DNA of 64,000 bases from Epiperipatus broadwayi (lineage: Eukaryota; Onychophora; Udeonychophora; Euonychophora; Peripatidae), in assembly GCA_028023455.1 (NCBI GenBank), contig JAQFVV010006623.1, forward strand, positions 461,501 to 525,500, written 5' to 3'. The translations under genes were made by a program, and so were the position numbers. The notes below the pieces were generated by a model. The model saw nothing but the letters and a program-made list of their open reading frames with translations. It did not search any database and was not told the origin of the DNA. Shown one piece after another: positions 11,318 through 22,868 of the stretch; within the stretch, counting starts at the first letter, position 1; each line of letters opens with the position of its first letter.

Positions 11318-12095
11318 GTTTTCATTTTATTTTTTTTACCACTAGATCCAATTATATGCAAAGTAAATAATAATTTTAAAGTTGAAACAATGATTTCTTT
11401 AACAATAGCAATCATTACTAAATAAACTATATGACTGAAAAATAAATTATACAGCTATAAACATTATACCAAATTGTTAATCAATACAATTCCTGATATG
11501 CAGTTATTTATAGATTGCAATTCAACTAAAATATAATGTTAATAGTAAAAAATGAAATAATAGTGGTGCTTTGCATTATGTCTGACTATTAATATGTTGT
11601 CCACATAAACATAATTAATCTACGGATATAGTTATCAAGTATTACTTACTATTAACCAAGCTTCAGACTAGTTTCTTGTTATAATCTTTATTAATGAGAA
11701 ATATTGGACTTCATAAATTTATCCAGAAACAATCTTTATTTCTATTGTGCTATTCAAGATGATGACTTGAAAGTTTTATATTTTAAGGATTTGAATTCAA
11801 ACCAATTTTCTTATTCAATTATGCAAGGTTCTGAAGTGAAGTCAGTAACTATATATTTTATTGACATGATTTATATACTAAATGCAGGCACTATCTGAAA
11901 GAGAATGATGTATTCCAAAACAAAGTGCCACAAAATGTTCAACTTTAATAAATACTCCTATAATATTTGAATATATATTTTTAATTTTATTTTCAATTAT
12001 ATGCAAGATATGAAATAATTTTAAGGCTATAAATATTTCGTTTTATCAATAGCAATCATCATTAAAGAATCCACGTGACTGAAAACAAACTTCAT
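11318..12095 (+). repeat. Diverged direct duplication
   Basis: 11318-11450 and 11978-12095 align in the same orientation. Shared islands include caattatatgcaa, aaataattttaa, aatagcaatcat and gactgaaaa. They are about 650 bp apart and strongly diverged, so the duplication is old. Each copy lies 80-105 bp downstream of a small open frame (11016-11213 and 11704-11898), but I do not find convincing protein similarity between those two frames. Confidence 0.5.
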
Positions 12096-13774
12096 TTAAC
12101 AATTTACCAATAATTTAAAGCATAACATAATTCTCATAGATAGTCTAAATCTGGATACAGATAAACCAAACTAATTGTTAACGCAAATTTAATAAATCAG
12201 GTAAAATGATAGTTCATTTTTCTAAATAGAAAGAAAAGAATAAAGAAAATTATTATCTGATTTAAATTAAATATCCCTCGCCATCCAAAAATGATTCAAA
12301 TAATACAAAAGTTTACTGTTTTGAGATTGTCGAATTACAATTATTAAAATATTCTATTATTTTATAAACTGGTTTTTCATTGTTTATCTATACGGTAGTT
12401 CAATAAATTATATAACTGTGATTTGAGTAAAATTTATCAATACTAGTTCTACTTTTGAGACAATTTTTTCATGAAAATTAAAACTTTGAAATTATTTATA
12501 AAAGAAATGTTTTTCGACAAGTTAATTCAATATTTTTTATCAAAAGAAGTTACAAAATCTAAATCAGCAAGATAACATCCTTAGCATACTGTCTGAAGTT
12601 TTTGAAAATCAACTGAAAATCTTTTTAATTACAGTTGGAGAAAGTGAAACATTTATTTGTTTAGATATGTTATTTTAGAAATCAATAGTTGGATTGCTAA
12701 ATATTAATATATTTAAATATAGATTTTAACAAACTTAAGAATTTATTCAATCCCTGATTGGAAAATATTTTTTAAAAGAAATATGGCAAACTTTTATATT
12801 ACTTTCAAATTAATTTAAGAACTCAGAAATTAGTATGTAATAAAAAATTATTTTTTGATATTTTAAAAAATTAAAATACAGTACTCTTGATTGATATAAA
12901 TATGATTTATTTTTTGATAGTCTTTTGTTTTATTTCATTGAATAAAACAATAATCAGATCTTTGTTGCCAATATTGCATTTGTAGCATTGGATTTGGCCA
13001 ATCTTTTTAAATGTGAATGATATTTGTGCTTTCCCATTCTGAAGACAATTATATGCATCCTCTTAATATTAATGCAAATATGAAAACCTCACAGTATGAA
13101 ACCAAGGAAGTTATCTAAAAGATATTAAATTAAAAAATACAGAAGATTAAAAATATTTATCTATACATAAAAATTAAATAACAAACCAAATTATCACTCT
13201 ACTCAGGTATACAACATGACTGAAATAACCCACCAATGATATTTTCTGCTGCATTGTAAAATGTAAAGCTAAGTTGTCAAAGAAACAAAATGCATGCCAT
13301 TTTCTAGGTTAATGATTATCATCAAAACCTAAATACTATTTTTAATACATTATTTTCTGGTTTTTCTGAAGTCTTTCTTTCATTTTCCTTTTTGTTTTTA
13401 AATCTTGAAATCTTCAGTTAATTAGGCTGGTGAAGGTTTAGTCACCATAAGTTTCTCATGTAGTCAGTCATTTCTCTCAACTAATTAAAATTGAACTGTA
13501 TATTTGTATAATACCTTTTCCTAATTAATTCAGTGCAGAGTAATTTTAATACCAATATATTTTTTCTTTTGTATGCACCTATGCATAGTGTGTAAAAACA
13601 TTGGTAATGAAAAAGCAGTAATGGAAACAGGTTTAACAAATAACGAGTCTATTTACAATCTTGTACAAAGTGTATATAATTAATAATAAGTTTTTTGGAA
13701 ACTGAATTAAAACCAGGAGTTTCAAATTGCAAATACTTGTAGATTTGAATGACTCTGTTTAGGATTTTTGCTCA
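12096..13774. other. AT-rich spacer
   Basis: No coding frame, RNA gene or long repeat recognised. Confidence 0.6.
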
Positions 13775-13905
13775 TGCTATGTCTGAAGAGTTTAATTAAA
13801 ACCAGTCAGAGAGTGAATATAATTTACACACAGTACTTGTTAATTAACATTTATTTATTAACAAGTAATAATGAATAAAATGAAGAAAACAAGTTTAGAT
13901 AAAGA
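13775..13905 (-). repeat. LTR fragment, 3' side of the Ty3/gypsy remnant
   Basis: Matches 16363-16490 in direct orientation (gctatgtctgaag, gagtgaatataatttaca, aacatttatttattaac, acaagttta). On the minus strand the fragment ends in ttcagaca, consistent with an LTR ending in CA. It is interrupted on its inner side by R1. Confidence 0.65.
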
Positions 13906-14830
13906 TTTTAAAAAAATCAAAGTCATTTATCATATGACTCAATTTTTAAGCTTGTAAACACAAAATAAGCTCTGCTAATTTGCTCTAGCAAGCTTTTTTG
14001 ATAAATGCCACCTAAACAAAGCATTTAAAAATCTCTATCTTGAAAACCAAATGGTTTCATGCTTTGGCACTCCTCATTGAGGTGCTAGGATAGTTTCAGA
14101 CACAAGATCTAAAAATACCAAGTCAAAGCCAGCATTTATCTAAAAGTTAACTATTATTACATAGAAAATCTAAAAATATTTAGACCCCTAAATGTCTTTA
14201 AAGCCCCTTATCTAACTTAAATAGCTATATGGGGCTGAGAGATCTTCAACCAAACCATATCTTAATAGCCTTAGCAATATAACATTGCTTAAGGCTTTAA
14301 AGCAAAAGACTATAAATAGTCAACAAAAAATTAAAGTCATGTATCACATGACTTAATTTTTAAGCTTGTAAATAAAAAATAAAGAGCTTTGCTAATTTGC
14401 TGTAACAAATTTTATTGATAAATGCCAGGTAAACAAACCATTTAAAAATCTCTATCTTGAAAACCACTCCTTAGCCTCAGACCAATGGCTTCATGCTTTG
14501 GTACTGCTCAGTGACACCCTAGGCTAGTTTCAGACACTAGATCTAAAAATACCAAGCCAAAGCCAGCATTTATCTAAAAGTTAACTATTAAGTAGAAAAG
14601 CTGGAATTTTTAGACACCTAAATGTCTTCAAACACAGCTATCTAACTTAAATAGCTATATAGGACTGAGAGATCTTCAGACAAACTATATATTAATAGCC
14701 ATAGCAATATAACATTGGTAAAGCAAATTAGCAGAGCTCTTTATTTTTTATTTACAAGCTTAAAAATTGGGTCATGTGATATATGACTTTGATTTTTTGT
14801 TAACTATTTATAGTCTTTGCTTTAAAGCCA
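13906..14830. repeat. R1 repeat array: two tandem units plus a partial inverted unit
   Basis: Unit 1 (13906-14327) and unit 2 (14328-14719) are direct copies of about 400 bp that share tttttaagcttgtaaa, gataaatgcca, aatctctatcttgaaaacca, ttcatgctttgg, cagcatttatctaaaagtta and ctaaatgtctt. A partial inverted copy (14720-14830) pairs with 14292-14405. The unit begins near gtcatgtatcacatgac. The same family occurs at 54777-55735, inside PLE-B. I see no coding capacity. It interrupts a Ty3/gypsy RT exactly at the codons following KIDLK, so it inserted after that element. Confidence 0.85.
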
Positions 14831-15095
14831 CTTTCAGATCTATTTTCACAAGATAATTAGCCTTTTTCCATATCACTAGTACCTTGAAAATATTAGATAC
14901 TGAATACAACCCTGTCTTTATAAGTTTACTAATGGTATTCCTATAATCATTACATAAGCACAGGATTCCACCTGGTTTAATTATATTAATATTGGTATAT
15001 CCCATGATAAATCTTTTGTCAGTATTAAGACCTCTTTAACAATAACATGTCTGATGTCTTTTCCAATTTCTCTCTTAAAGCAAATGACACTTTAC
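14830..15095 (-). pseudogene. Ty3/gypsy reverse transcriptase, N-terminal fragment
   Basis: On the minus strand a fragment containing SFALREKLEK is followed, after frame shifts, by INIIKPGG, LCLCNDYRNTISKLIKT, SVSNIF and LVKIDLK. These match the start of a Ty3/gypsy RT: the region before the fingers, then a match to the usual RxCxDYRxxNxxxxxD block, then the K/S-K-I-D-L block that carries the first catalytic Asp. The reading frame then enters R1 repeat DNA at 14830 and stops at 14808. The YxDD motif, RNase H and integrase are absent. At least two frameshifts separate the upstream and downstream pieces. Inactive. Confidence 0.75.
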
Positions 15096-15479
15096 ACGAT
15101 TTTCAAATAATAGGTCGCACATTTTTTATTTATTTGACATTCACTGGCTTCATTCTTAATTCTGATAATTCAAGCTTGAACAATTCTGGCTATCTTCTTT
15201 TATATAATTGGACCATCTTTATGGCCAAAAGTTTAAATCAATTTCTACCCAAATGGACTTACATCTTTATTTACCATATGCAATGTCAGGGATCTCTACT
15301 TAGAGTTCAACTTTACTGAAACTATTACCTTGCCACAAATATCAATCTTATTTTCATTGGAGTCTGTCACACTCTTATTTGTATTTTTCTAATACAAATT
15401 TCTTTTTATGGTTTTCGGCAAATCAAATTCAATCTTTATGACCCATTTTGCTGTCAACTTCCATTATTACATGTTTATA

Positions 15480-15730
15480 ACAAACTCATACTTCTAGAAG
15501 TATGTGAGTCATGATTTTGTTATTTACAGTCTTTATTACTAATTTCTTCTGCTGCACCTCTACTCCAGATTTGTAATCTGTTTTTTATGAAAATGATTTA
15601 CTATCATTAAATGGGAAAATGATAGCTAAGTGGCCTCTAGTGTCACTACATTTGGATTTTTTTTCCTTATGTTTGCAATTCATTTTTAAATTTCTAGCTT
15701 TCCTACAACAGTAATATGTTTGTATGTTTC
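15480..15730 (-). pseudogene. Putative gag zinc-knuckle remnant of the Ty3/gypsy element
   Basis: Upstream of the RT on the minus strand, near 15720-15620, a frame gives YCCRKARNLKMNC followed by CSDTRGHLA. This resembles two degenerate CCHC knuckles as found between gag and protease. Stops and shifts occur throughout. A perfect-looking 10-bp palindromic core, catacttctagaagtatg, lies at 15488-15505. This is a tentative assignment that depends on the much clearer RT next to it. Confidence 0.4.
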
Positions 15731-16362
15731 TTTTACATATACTTTGTAAATCTGAATGTCTCCTTTAGATTTATCTCTGGGAAACTAAATCCTTTTTAAA
15801 GGCCAAGATACAGTAAATTCCAAAGCATTATTTAACACAGTATCCTGAGTTACACACATTTATGGCCAATTTTTAAAATCAATTCTGGATTACTAAGTAA
15901 CATTTTTCTGAAATTATCATCAAATATACCATATAAAAACTGTTAACAGCAAGGAGTCATTTATGTCTGGCCACAAACATAATCTTTGGTCAATCTACAC
16001 AAATCAACATACTTCTCCTGTGGCAACTACTTTCTGCTTCATAGTCTAAGTGATGCTACCCATTGAATTTTGAAGCAAAGCACACTGAAAATTTATATAA
16101 GGTCTCCATATAGAATATCTCTGGATGCTTGGGGTTTGTAAGTCTGTCAACTGTGTCACCTCCTGTCATGCAAAATAAAACATATTGAAACTTTAAGAAG
16201 ATCCCCTTTTATTTTGTTAATCAGCATATAACATTTAGCAAAAGACACACACATTCTCCATGAGCCTGTAATTTTTTTGTTGGACTCTCAAATTGTAGAA
16301 TTTAATGCCATCATTTTCAAATTTCTATTTTCACCATATCTGATCTGTCAATTGTGTCACTC

Positions 16363-16490
16363 TGCTATGTCTGAAGGTTTAATTAAACCAGTCAGACAGT
16401 GAATATAATTTACATGTAATAGAAGGCTTTAATAGTTAACATTTATTTATTAACAAATAATCATGAACAAAATGAAGAAACAAGTTTAGG
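16363..16490 (-). repeat. LTR fragment, 5' side of the Ty3/gypsy remnant
   Basis: The direct-repeat partner of 13775-13905. On the minus strand the sequence just inside it (tgtcac-type bases on the plus strand at 16354-16362) would be the primer-binding-site position, but I cannot match it to a specific tRNA. The sequence continuing to about 17210 is somewhat less AT-rich and may be the rest of the LTR. Confidence 0.6.
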
Positions 16491-17210
16491 TATAAATTAG
16501 TTTTTCAGTCTGAACAACAGTAACATGACAAATATGCATTATGTGCTAAGTTTATTTGGGGTCCTTTTTTTTTACCATTCCTCTAAAAGAGTCCAATAAC
16601 TTTAATTTGTTCTATTCTTGCTGCTGTAGACAAGTTTGGTGACTAAGAAGTCTCTCTTTATTATTCATTGACAGATACAACTAAAGTTTATTGTTTACTG
16701 TTGTGTATTCAACTACAAACCTGAATGCCAACAAATAACTAAACTATAGATTATAAGATAAAATAAAAATCATTAAATAAAGATGAAAATTATATTTATT
16801 TACATTATAGTACATCACACATTATATACAACTTGACAAACCTAATTCTCCATAACTACTAATACTTCTCACTGTTAAAGACTAACCTTAACTATTCTCA
16901 GACCTGAGTCAATACTACAAAAATTGTCTATACTCATGACCTGACTCTCAACAGTTTTTCTGAAAGCCTTATTAGGCATACCCAAATAAAAATAAGACTT
17001 GTGCAGTCTGTTTAAGACCTCTATCTGACTCTTTACACATACAGTGGCTTGGTCTCTGGAATGACATCCCTCATAGCCGAAAAATTGCTACAATTTTTTC
17101 ATCAGATTTTTTGCTCGGTCCTTTCTCTTGATATCCAGTGATGCAACAGCACCATCACACAAAGAGTAGGAAAAAGCTCCTGCTCTTTTTAGTACACACT
17201 ATTTATACTT
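16491..17210. other. Possible remainder of the LTR or flanking DNA
   Basis: Less AT-rich than the spacer that follows, with few CpGs (atagccgaaaa and gctcggtcc near 17076 and 17113). No reading frame. It could be the upstream part of the minus-strand LTR; there is no second copy in the window to test this. Confidence 0.35.
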
Positions 17211-18125
17211 TTTCACAGTTTAAAATCCAGTATTAATTATTATAAAAGGTAATAGCTATTTACATTAAGCTATTCCCTCCAGCAAGATATCTTTTTTCAA
17301 ATTATCATCAAGCATTTAATTGCCTACATGCACATTCCTTTCCTCTGTAATTAGTCCTTCAAATATTTATTCTTTTGTTTAATTAGTTTCAAATAGCTTA
17401 ATGTTCTAACCTAAACAAAATAAAAAACAATACCAACCTTTTCTATATTTAAATCCATTAGGCATTTCCTGCATTATTATTCATACTTTTTTTTTTTATC
17501 TTACAGCAATCTTTATTCATTGCTTTTAATTCACAATATCTTTTATGTTTCTAATCTTTTATCTTTTTTCTGGAGTCATAAATTCTAGCTTTATAACTTA
17601 TGCAAAATATGGTTAGTAAAACAATATTTCTTTTCTAAATATAACATTTACATATTTAAAAATAAGAGTCTATTTGCAGCACTATCTTTCATTCTAATTT
17701 TTAGAGTAATTCAGCACACAATCCACACAGTTAGGAAAGTCAATCACCAATGAAAATATAAACATACAGACATACTAAATATCTAATCAGACATTCCATC
17801 TTCCAAAAATATGGAAAATCTTTATGAAAAAAGTCTGTAGACATATCTCATGGAATATTAAGTTCCATGCCTAGTGAAGATATTATCTACTTAATAAATA
17901 GAAGAAATATAATATGAGCAACAATAATGGTACAAAGTAGATAGTAGTGATGGCAATTAAGATTTACATTTCAACTTATTTCCAAATATGAAAATATTCC
18001 AGTGTGGAAATTATATTTGATGTTGACTTTTCAAGATCAGAAGTTAAAATTAAAGATTTTTGGAATTGATCTCAATAAATCCATGTTACTTAAAATCTAA
18101 CTTGATACATTTTATTGTTGAAATT
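17211..18125. other. AT-rich spacer
   Basis: No recognisable feature. Confidence 0.6.
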
Positions 18126-18193
18126 ATAAAGCGTAATAATATTAAATATTGGATGGTTTATAAAGAATAATAATATTAAATATTGGATGGTTT
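18126..18193 (+). repeat. Two-copy tandem repeat
   Basis: Two consecutive copies of a roughly 34-bp unit containing taatattaaatattggatgg, with minor differences at the junction (gcgtaat versus gaataat). A recent local duplication. Confidence 0.9.
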
Positions 18194-21100
18194 AAGAGCA
18201 TCTCTGTTCATTTTATTAGTGCACTGAATTATATTCTTAAAGTAAAACTATTCTTTTTTGTTTTCTTGAAGATTTTAAGTACACTTAACAATATCCCAAA
18301 GTTATGGCTTTATTATTATTAAATTTATGTGCAACAGATATGTCTAATACTAGAAATATATTTTTAGATCTAAAATTGTTTTGAAAACTCAAAACAGTGT
18401 TACCTTATATATTATATAATAATTAAAGTCACAGTGTAAAAAAAAAACAAGTTTTAAATAAGTCCTTATAAACACAAATTGTTGTAGAGAATATATATCA
18501 GAAGTTAAAGTATTATTGACCTTAAAAACAGATTCTTTATGAACAAATTGTTAGAAAATTTGATGATTACTGATAAAAAGAAACTGCTTATCATGCTAAG
18601 TTTGTATAGTTGCTAAATATCAAATTTTTAAACTATTGCTGAAAGCATCAATTGCTGTTAAATTTCCAAAATTGAAATGTAGACTTCCAAACTGGATATG
18701 TAATTGAAGCAAAAAATGTATTTAAAAGTTGTTTGGGAATGTTCATATTATTAAAAAAAGATAACATGCTTAGTTTCCATAGAAGTATGATACTATCTAC
18801 AATGAAAATCTTATCAAATAATAAATATATTTTTTATTTTTATCATCAATAAATTAACATTTACTGGCAAGGCCAGGATACATTGGTAATTTGGTATCTG
18901 AGATGGCTATGAATTCTATCTACTTGAAAAAAAATTCAGTTTGTAACTTCAAAAGCTTTAAGATTAATCTGTCTCAGATTCAAATATAAAGTTATAGTCA
19001 TGGCAGGTATATGAATTAATTATTACATTAAAAAAATCCTGATTAGCTTTCAGACAATACCTACATTTTTGATTATTTAATTAGAAAGAAATATTATCTG
19101 TATGGATAAATAATAAAGTAAATATGGACCTTCATAAGTAATGTAAAGATTTAAAGGCAGGTTTTTTGATGTCCGACAAAAACACTTAAGAATGATTGGA
19201 GAATTAAAGCTATAAAAGTAATATAACCATTTGCTGATCATACTAACTTTATTTTCCCTTTTTGTTTGACATGTTTAAAGTAATATATAGAACTGAAAAA
19301 CAATATAATTTTATTAATTATTGAATGACATTTTTTATACAATGATAGTGAATAAGAATATAAAAATTTAGATAATAGGATGTATATCTGTCTTATCAAT
19401 TCATTTAAGCTTGGATAAACATATCCAATTTACTGAAATTAAAACACTTCATAATCTTAAAGACAAAAATACTTCATGACCTAAAGAATTCTACAGAAGT
19501 TTTAAAATATGGTGGTGTTATGTTAGCATTAAAACTATTGTCATTAGGAAAGATGCTAAAACTTTTCAGAAATAAAAATTAGCTGCTAAAAAAGTTAATT
19601 AAAGTCCTTAAAAGATATTCAATAAACATGCTAGTGGATCATATACGTGAATATATTTGAGAATCACTGAGTGAATGTTACAGAGTTATCACAAGAACAT
19701 TTTAAAATTGTTTTTTGCCTCAGTATTATTTTGGAGTTAGGATGGCCATACTCATTCATGACAAGCTGTTAATAATGTATTAAATATATATTTTATGTAT
19801 ATAAATAATTAATCAATGGACAATAAATGAATAAAAACTAAGATAAGACATTATAGAGACTCGGTTTAAAATGCTTTGTATTGTTTTAATGTGATAAGTT
19901 TCAATATGCTAAATTGATTATTATTTTTACTGAGTTTATTCCCTAAGGCTGATAGCTTTTCAGTATAGAAAAGTGCATTTGTCAGTCCCTTCCTTTCCAT
20001 AAAAATAATAAATAAAAAAGAAAGCTATTTGAAAAAGCTTTATCTGCTCTCTAACAATATATGATTTTCAGAGTTCTTGATAATATATAGTTCAGAATTT
20101 TAATAGTTTTTTTAATCAAAATGTGATTAACATAGATCTAATAATTTGAAAAGACATCAGTCTATAGTTTTAATCTTTTGGGAAGCATCTTAGTGACAAT
20201 TGTTTTAATTAATATTTATCATTACTAATTAATGCTGTGTAAATATATTTAACCTTTGCCTGAAAGTAATTTTGAGCAGGTTTTTTCTTTAAGTACCATG
20301 TTCTTACACTGAGCTGATACAAAAACAGAATGATTTCAGTATCTGTCTTATTTATTTGAACTCTTTACTTCAAAGTCAAAAAATAAAGTGAAAATGTTAA
20401 CAAAAAAATTGGAAAACTGATAAATACTTATTTGTTTCACAAATTTCACTAATATTAAAACAAAAGCAGTGTTAAAAACAATAAATTATTATTTGGATTT
20501 GTTTTTTTTTAATTTTCCAGGCTGTAGTGTCAAAGAAATGTAGCTGCAATTTCTTTATTTAATATATTCTGATAGTAATCTTTATTCAACATCACTATGG
20601 AGTTATCTTGCAATACAATAACTCATATTAAATAAATTAATTAGCTTAATGCCAAAATAAATAAATATAATCCTTTAAGGGAAATATTCTAGGGATATAT
20701 TACCTGTCAGTGGCAGAGTGTAAAAGCTAATCGAGTATTCATTAAAAAACTACCAAATAAGAAATCAATATTGGATTGCTCAGAAATTTATTATAGGGTA
20801 AAATATAGAAGAAATTATCAGATAAACATATTACAAAATAGGAGAATACTTTATATGATTTTTGTTCTATTATGAAAATATTATTTTATCCTTATTTTGA
20901 ATTTTTTTTTGTCATTTGTATTTGTTTGAATTTCTTAAATCATTATTTTATGGATTTTCTGATACCAAATTCTTGAATCTCCTTATTTATAGAGTTACTA
21001 TTAGCCTTGTTCAATCCAGATTGAAGTAAACCAACTTCTTCATATGATTAAATAATGGTCATACATCAGTAAGTGAATGGAGTGAATTGATCTATCTTTT

Positions 21101-22429
21101 CAGCTTTCAATCTTTATAGACTTTCATTTATTGAAATAATAAATAAATTCACTTTACTTTTTATCATTTGTTGATGTAAGAGTATTATTTGTCAATAGAT
21201 TGCAGGGGTCAGTTGATTTATTTTTATTTAAATTTCATATATATTAAACTATGTATATTTGGTATTTACCATTTTTATTGTTTCATAATAATTTTAGTTT
21301 TGTAAATAAAATGATCTCTCTAAAGCAAACACAAAAACGTAATAAAGTCTCTTCTATAACTTTCCATCCCCATTAAAAAAAAAAAAATAACTATTGCATA
21401 TCTCATTTAAAATTTTTATTATTAGTTTGCTTCAATTACATTTTTTTTTTTTACTTCATAATTTCACTTGCAATTATTTTCATTATAAATGTCTTTATTC
21501 CTGTTAATTATTTTATTGATTCATTCCCATTACCATATTATCAGACAGTCTGTTTTAATGAAGTCTCCTTTCTTCAATGCTATTTTTAATTTGGTCAAAA
21601 CATTCGTTTAACTGCTTATCTGAGTAAAAACTAAATCAGAGAGAATCTATAGTTTATCTTATCAGTAGCTACTACCTCTTTAGAAAAGTAGACTGCTTAA
21701 TTTTAACAAATATTTTCTGCTTTTTATACAATGTTTTTAATGTTTTGTTTTCCTCTTTCAATTTGCAATATATATATAAACTATCTTATTTACTCTATCA
21801 ACTAAATTTTTAATATTACTTAAAAAAAAATATTCAAACCTTTTTTGATCAAAATAATTGTGGAAAATAAACGCCACAATTCCAATTTCATCTTTTTCTT
21901 CTTCTAAATGCATCAGATATATTTTATTATAAAAATCTAATTAAAATACAATGATATTTTTCTGAGAATCAGAAATGACCCTGAAATAAAAACTCATTCG
22001 TTCTAAGACATAAATCTGATTTAAAATATTTAATTAATTTTTTTAAACATTTTGCCATTATTAGGCACCCTATAAATATTAAAATTTCTTTATCCATTAC
22101 TATATTGCTTATTTCACCTTCATATGTAATCTTTTCACTCTATGGACATTTCTGCATATTTTTTAAAATGGAGATAAGTAATGTTGCTTACTTTATTCAA
22201 AATATGATTTTCCTTTTACAAATTTTATAAATAATCTTTAAGGGCTTCATGAATAAGATTTAATACATTTTCTGCCATGGCCATGCCTAGGTTTTGAATC
22301 CAGGATATGTAAAACTTTCAGATATTTTAGGCTTTAGTCAAGTTTGGAATGTTTTACTTAAATAGTTGACACATTATGTGAGCTGAGTCTTCACTAATGG
22401 TTAAAAATTCAGTATAGAGCTATTCTTAA
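18194..22429. other. AT-rich spacer
   Basis: More than 4 kb without a supportable gene. Homopolymer runs occur at about 18439-18447 (A), 20503-20511 (T) and 21376-21387 (A). Codon-like frames are short and of biased composition. Confidence 0.6.
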
Positions 22430-22868
22430 TTAGAAACTAAAAGTTCAGTTTCACCTGGTTTGGCCAGATGAATATCAATATGATGATCGTAAAACATAAA
22501 AAGATATAATTGCCATATGATGTAGCCTTCACTTCATTGGGGAAGTGTCATGTTTTTGTAGGCACTGGGCTCATGCTTATTATTAGCTTTTGGTTGTTAA
22601 TCTTTCTATTCAAATTTTTGACTTATTTAATGTTTATGCTTTATTTATTTATTTATTTATTTTAATTATTTTATTAAACATTAAATAAGTCAAAAATTTG
22701 AATAGAAAGATTAACAACAAAAAGCTAATAATAAGCATGAAACCAGTACCTACAAGAACATAAGACTTTCCCTAAGGAGTGAAAGCTACATCATATGGCA
22801 ATCATATCTTGTTTGACAGTCATCATATTGATATTTATTTGACCAACCCAAAAAGTTGTTTCTTATTT
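22430..22868. repeat. Foldback, arms about 200 bp with a TTTA microsatellite loop
   Basis: Left arm 22430-22638 pairs with right arm 22677-22868. The inner 60 bp or so look almost perfect (gtcaaaaatttgaatagaaa and its inverse); the outer part is about 80 percent matched, including gccatatgatgtag and its inverse. The loop is about 38 bp and mostly TTTA repeats. No coding frame. It is typical of a non-autonomous foldback or long MITE, and the flanking target duplication is not evident. Confidence 0.85.

Larger units (their letters stand above)
13775..16500 (-). mobile_element. Decayed Ty3/gypsy-type LTR retrotransposon
   Basis: A minus-strand element is bounded by direct repeats that look like LTR pieces: 13775-13905 and 16363-16490 both run from gctatgtctgaag through gaatataatttac to acatttatttattaac. 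Between them, on the minus strand, come a degraded gag-like zinc-knuckle region (about 15720-15620) and a degraded RT (15095-14830). Everything downstream of the RT start, including the rest of RT, RNase H and integrase, is missing and replaced by the R1 repeat array at 13906-14830. The element is dead. The LTRs may extend beyond 16500 toward about 17210, but I cannot confirm this because the left copy is truncated by R1. Confidence 0.7.

Noticed and set aside
15047-15319. A 90-codon plus-strand frame
   Set aside because: It is antisense to the Ty3/gypsy RT remnant, which reads convincingly on the minus strand.
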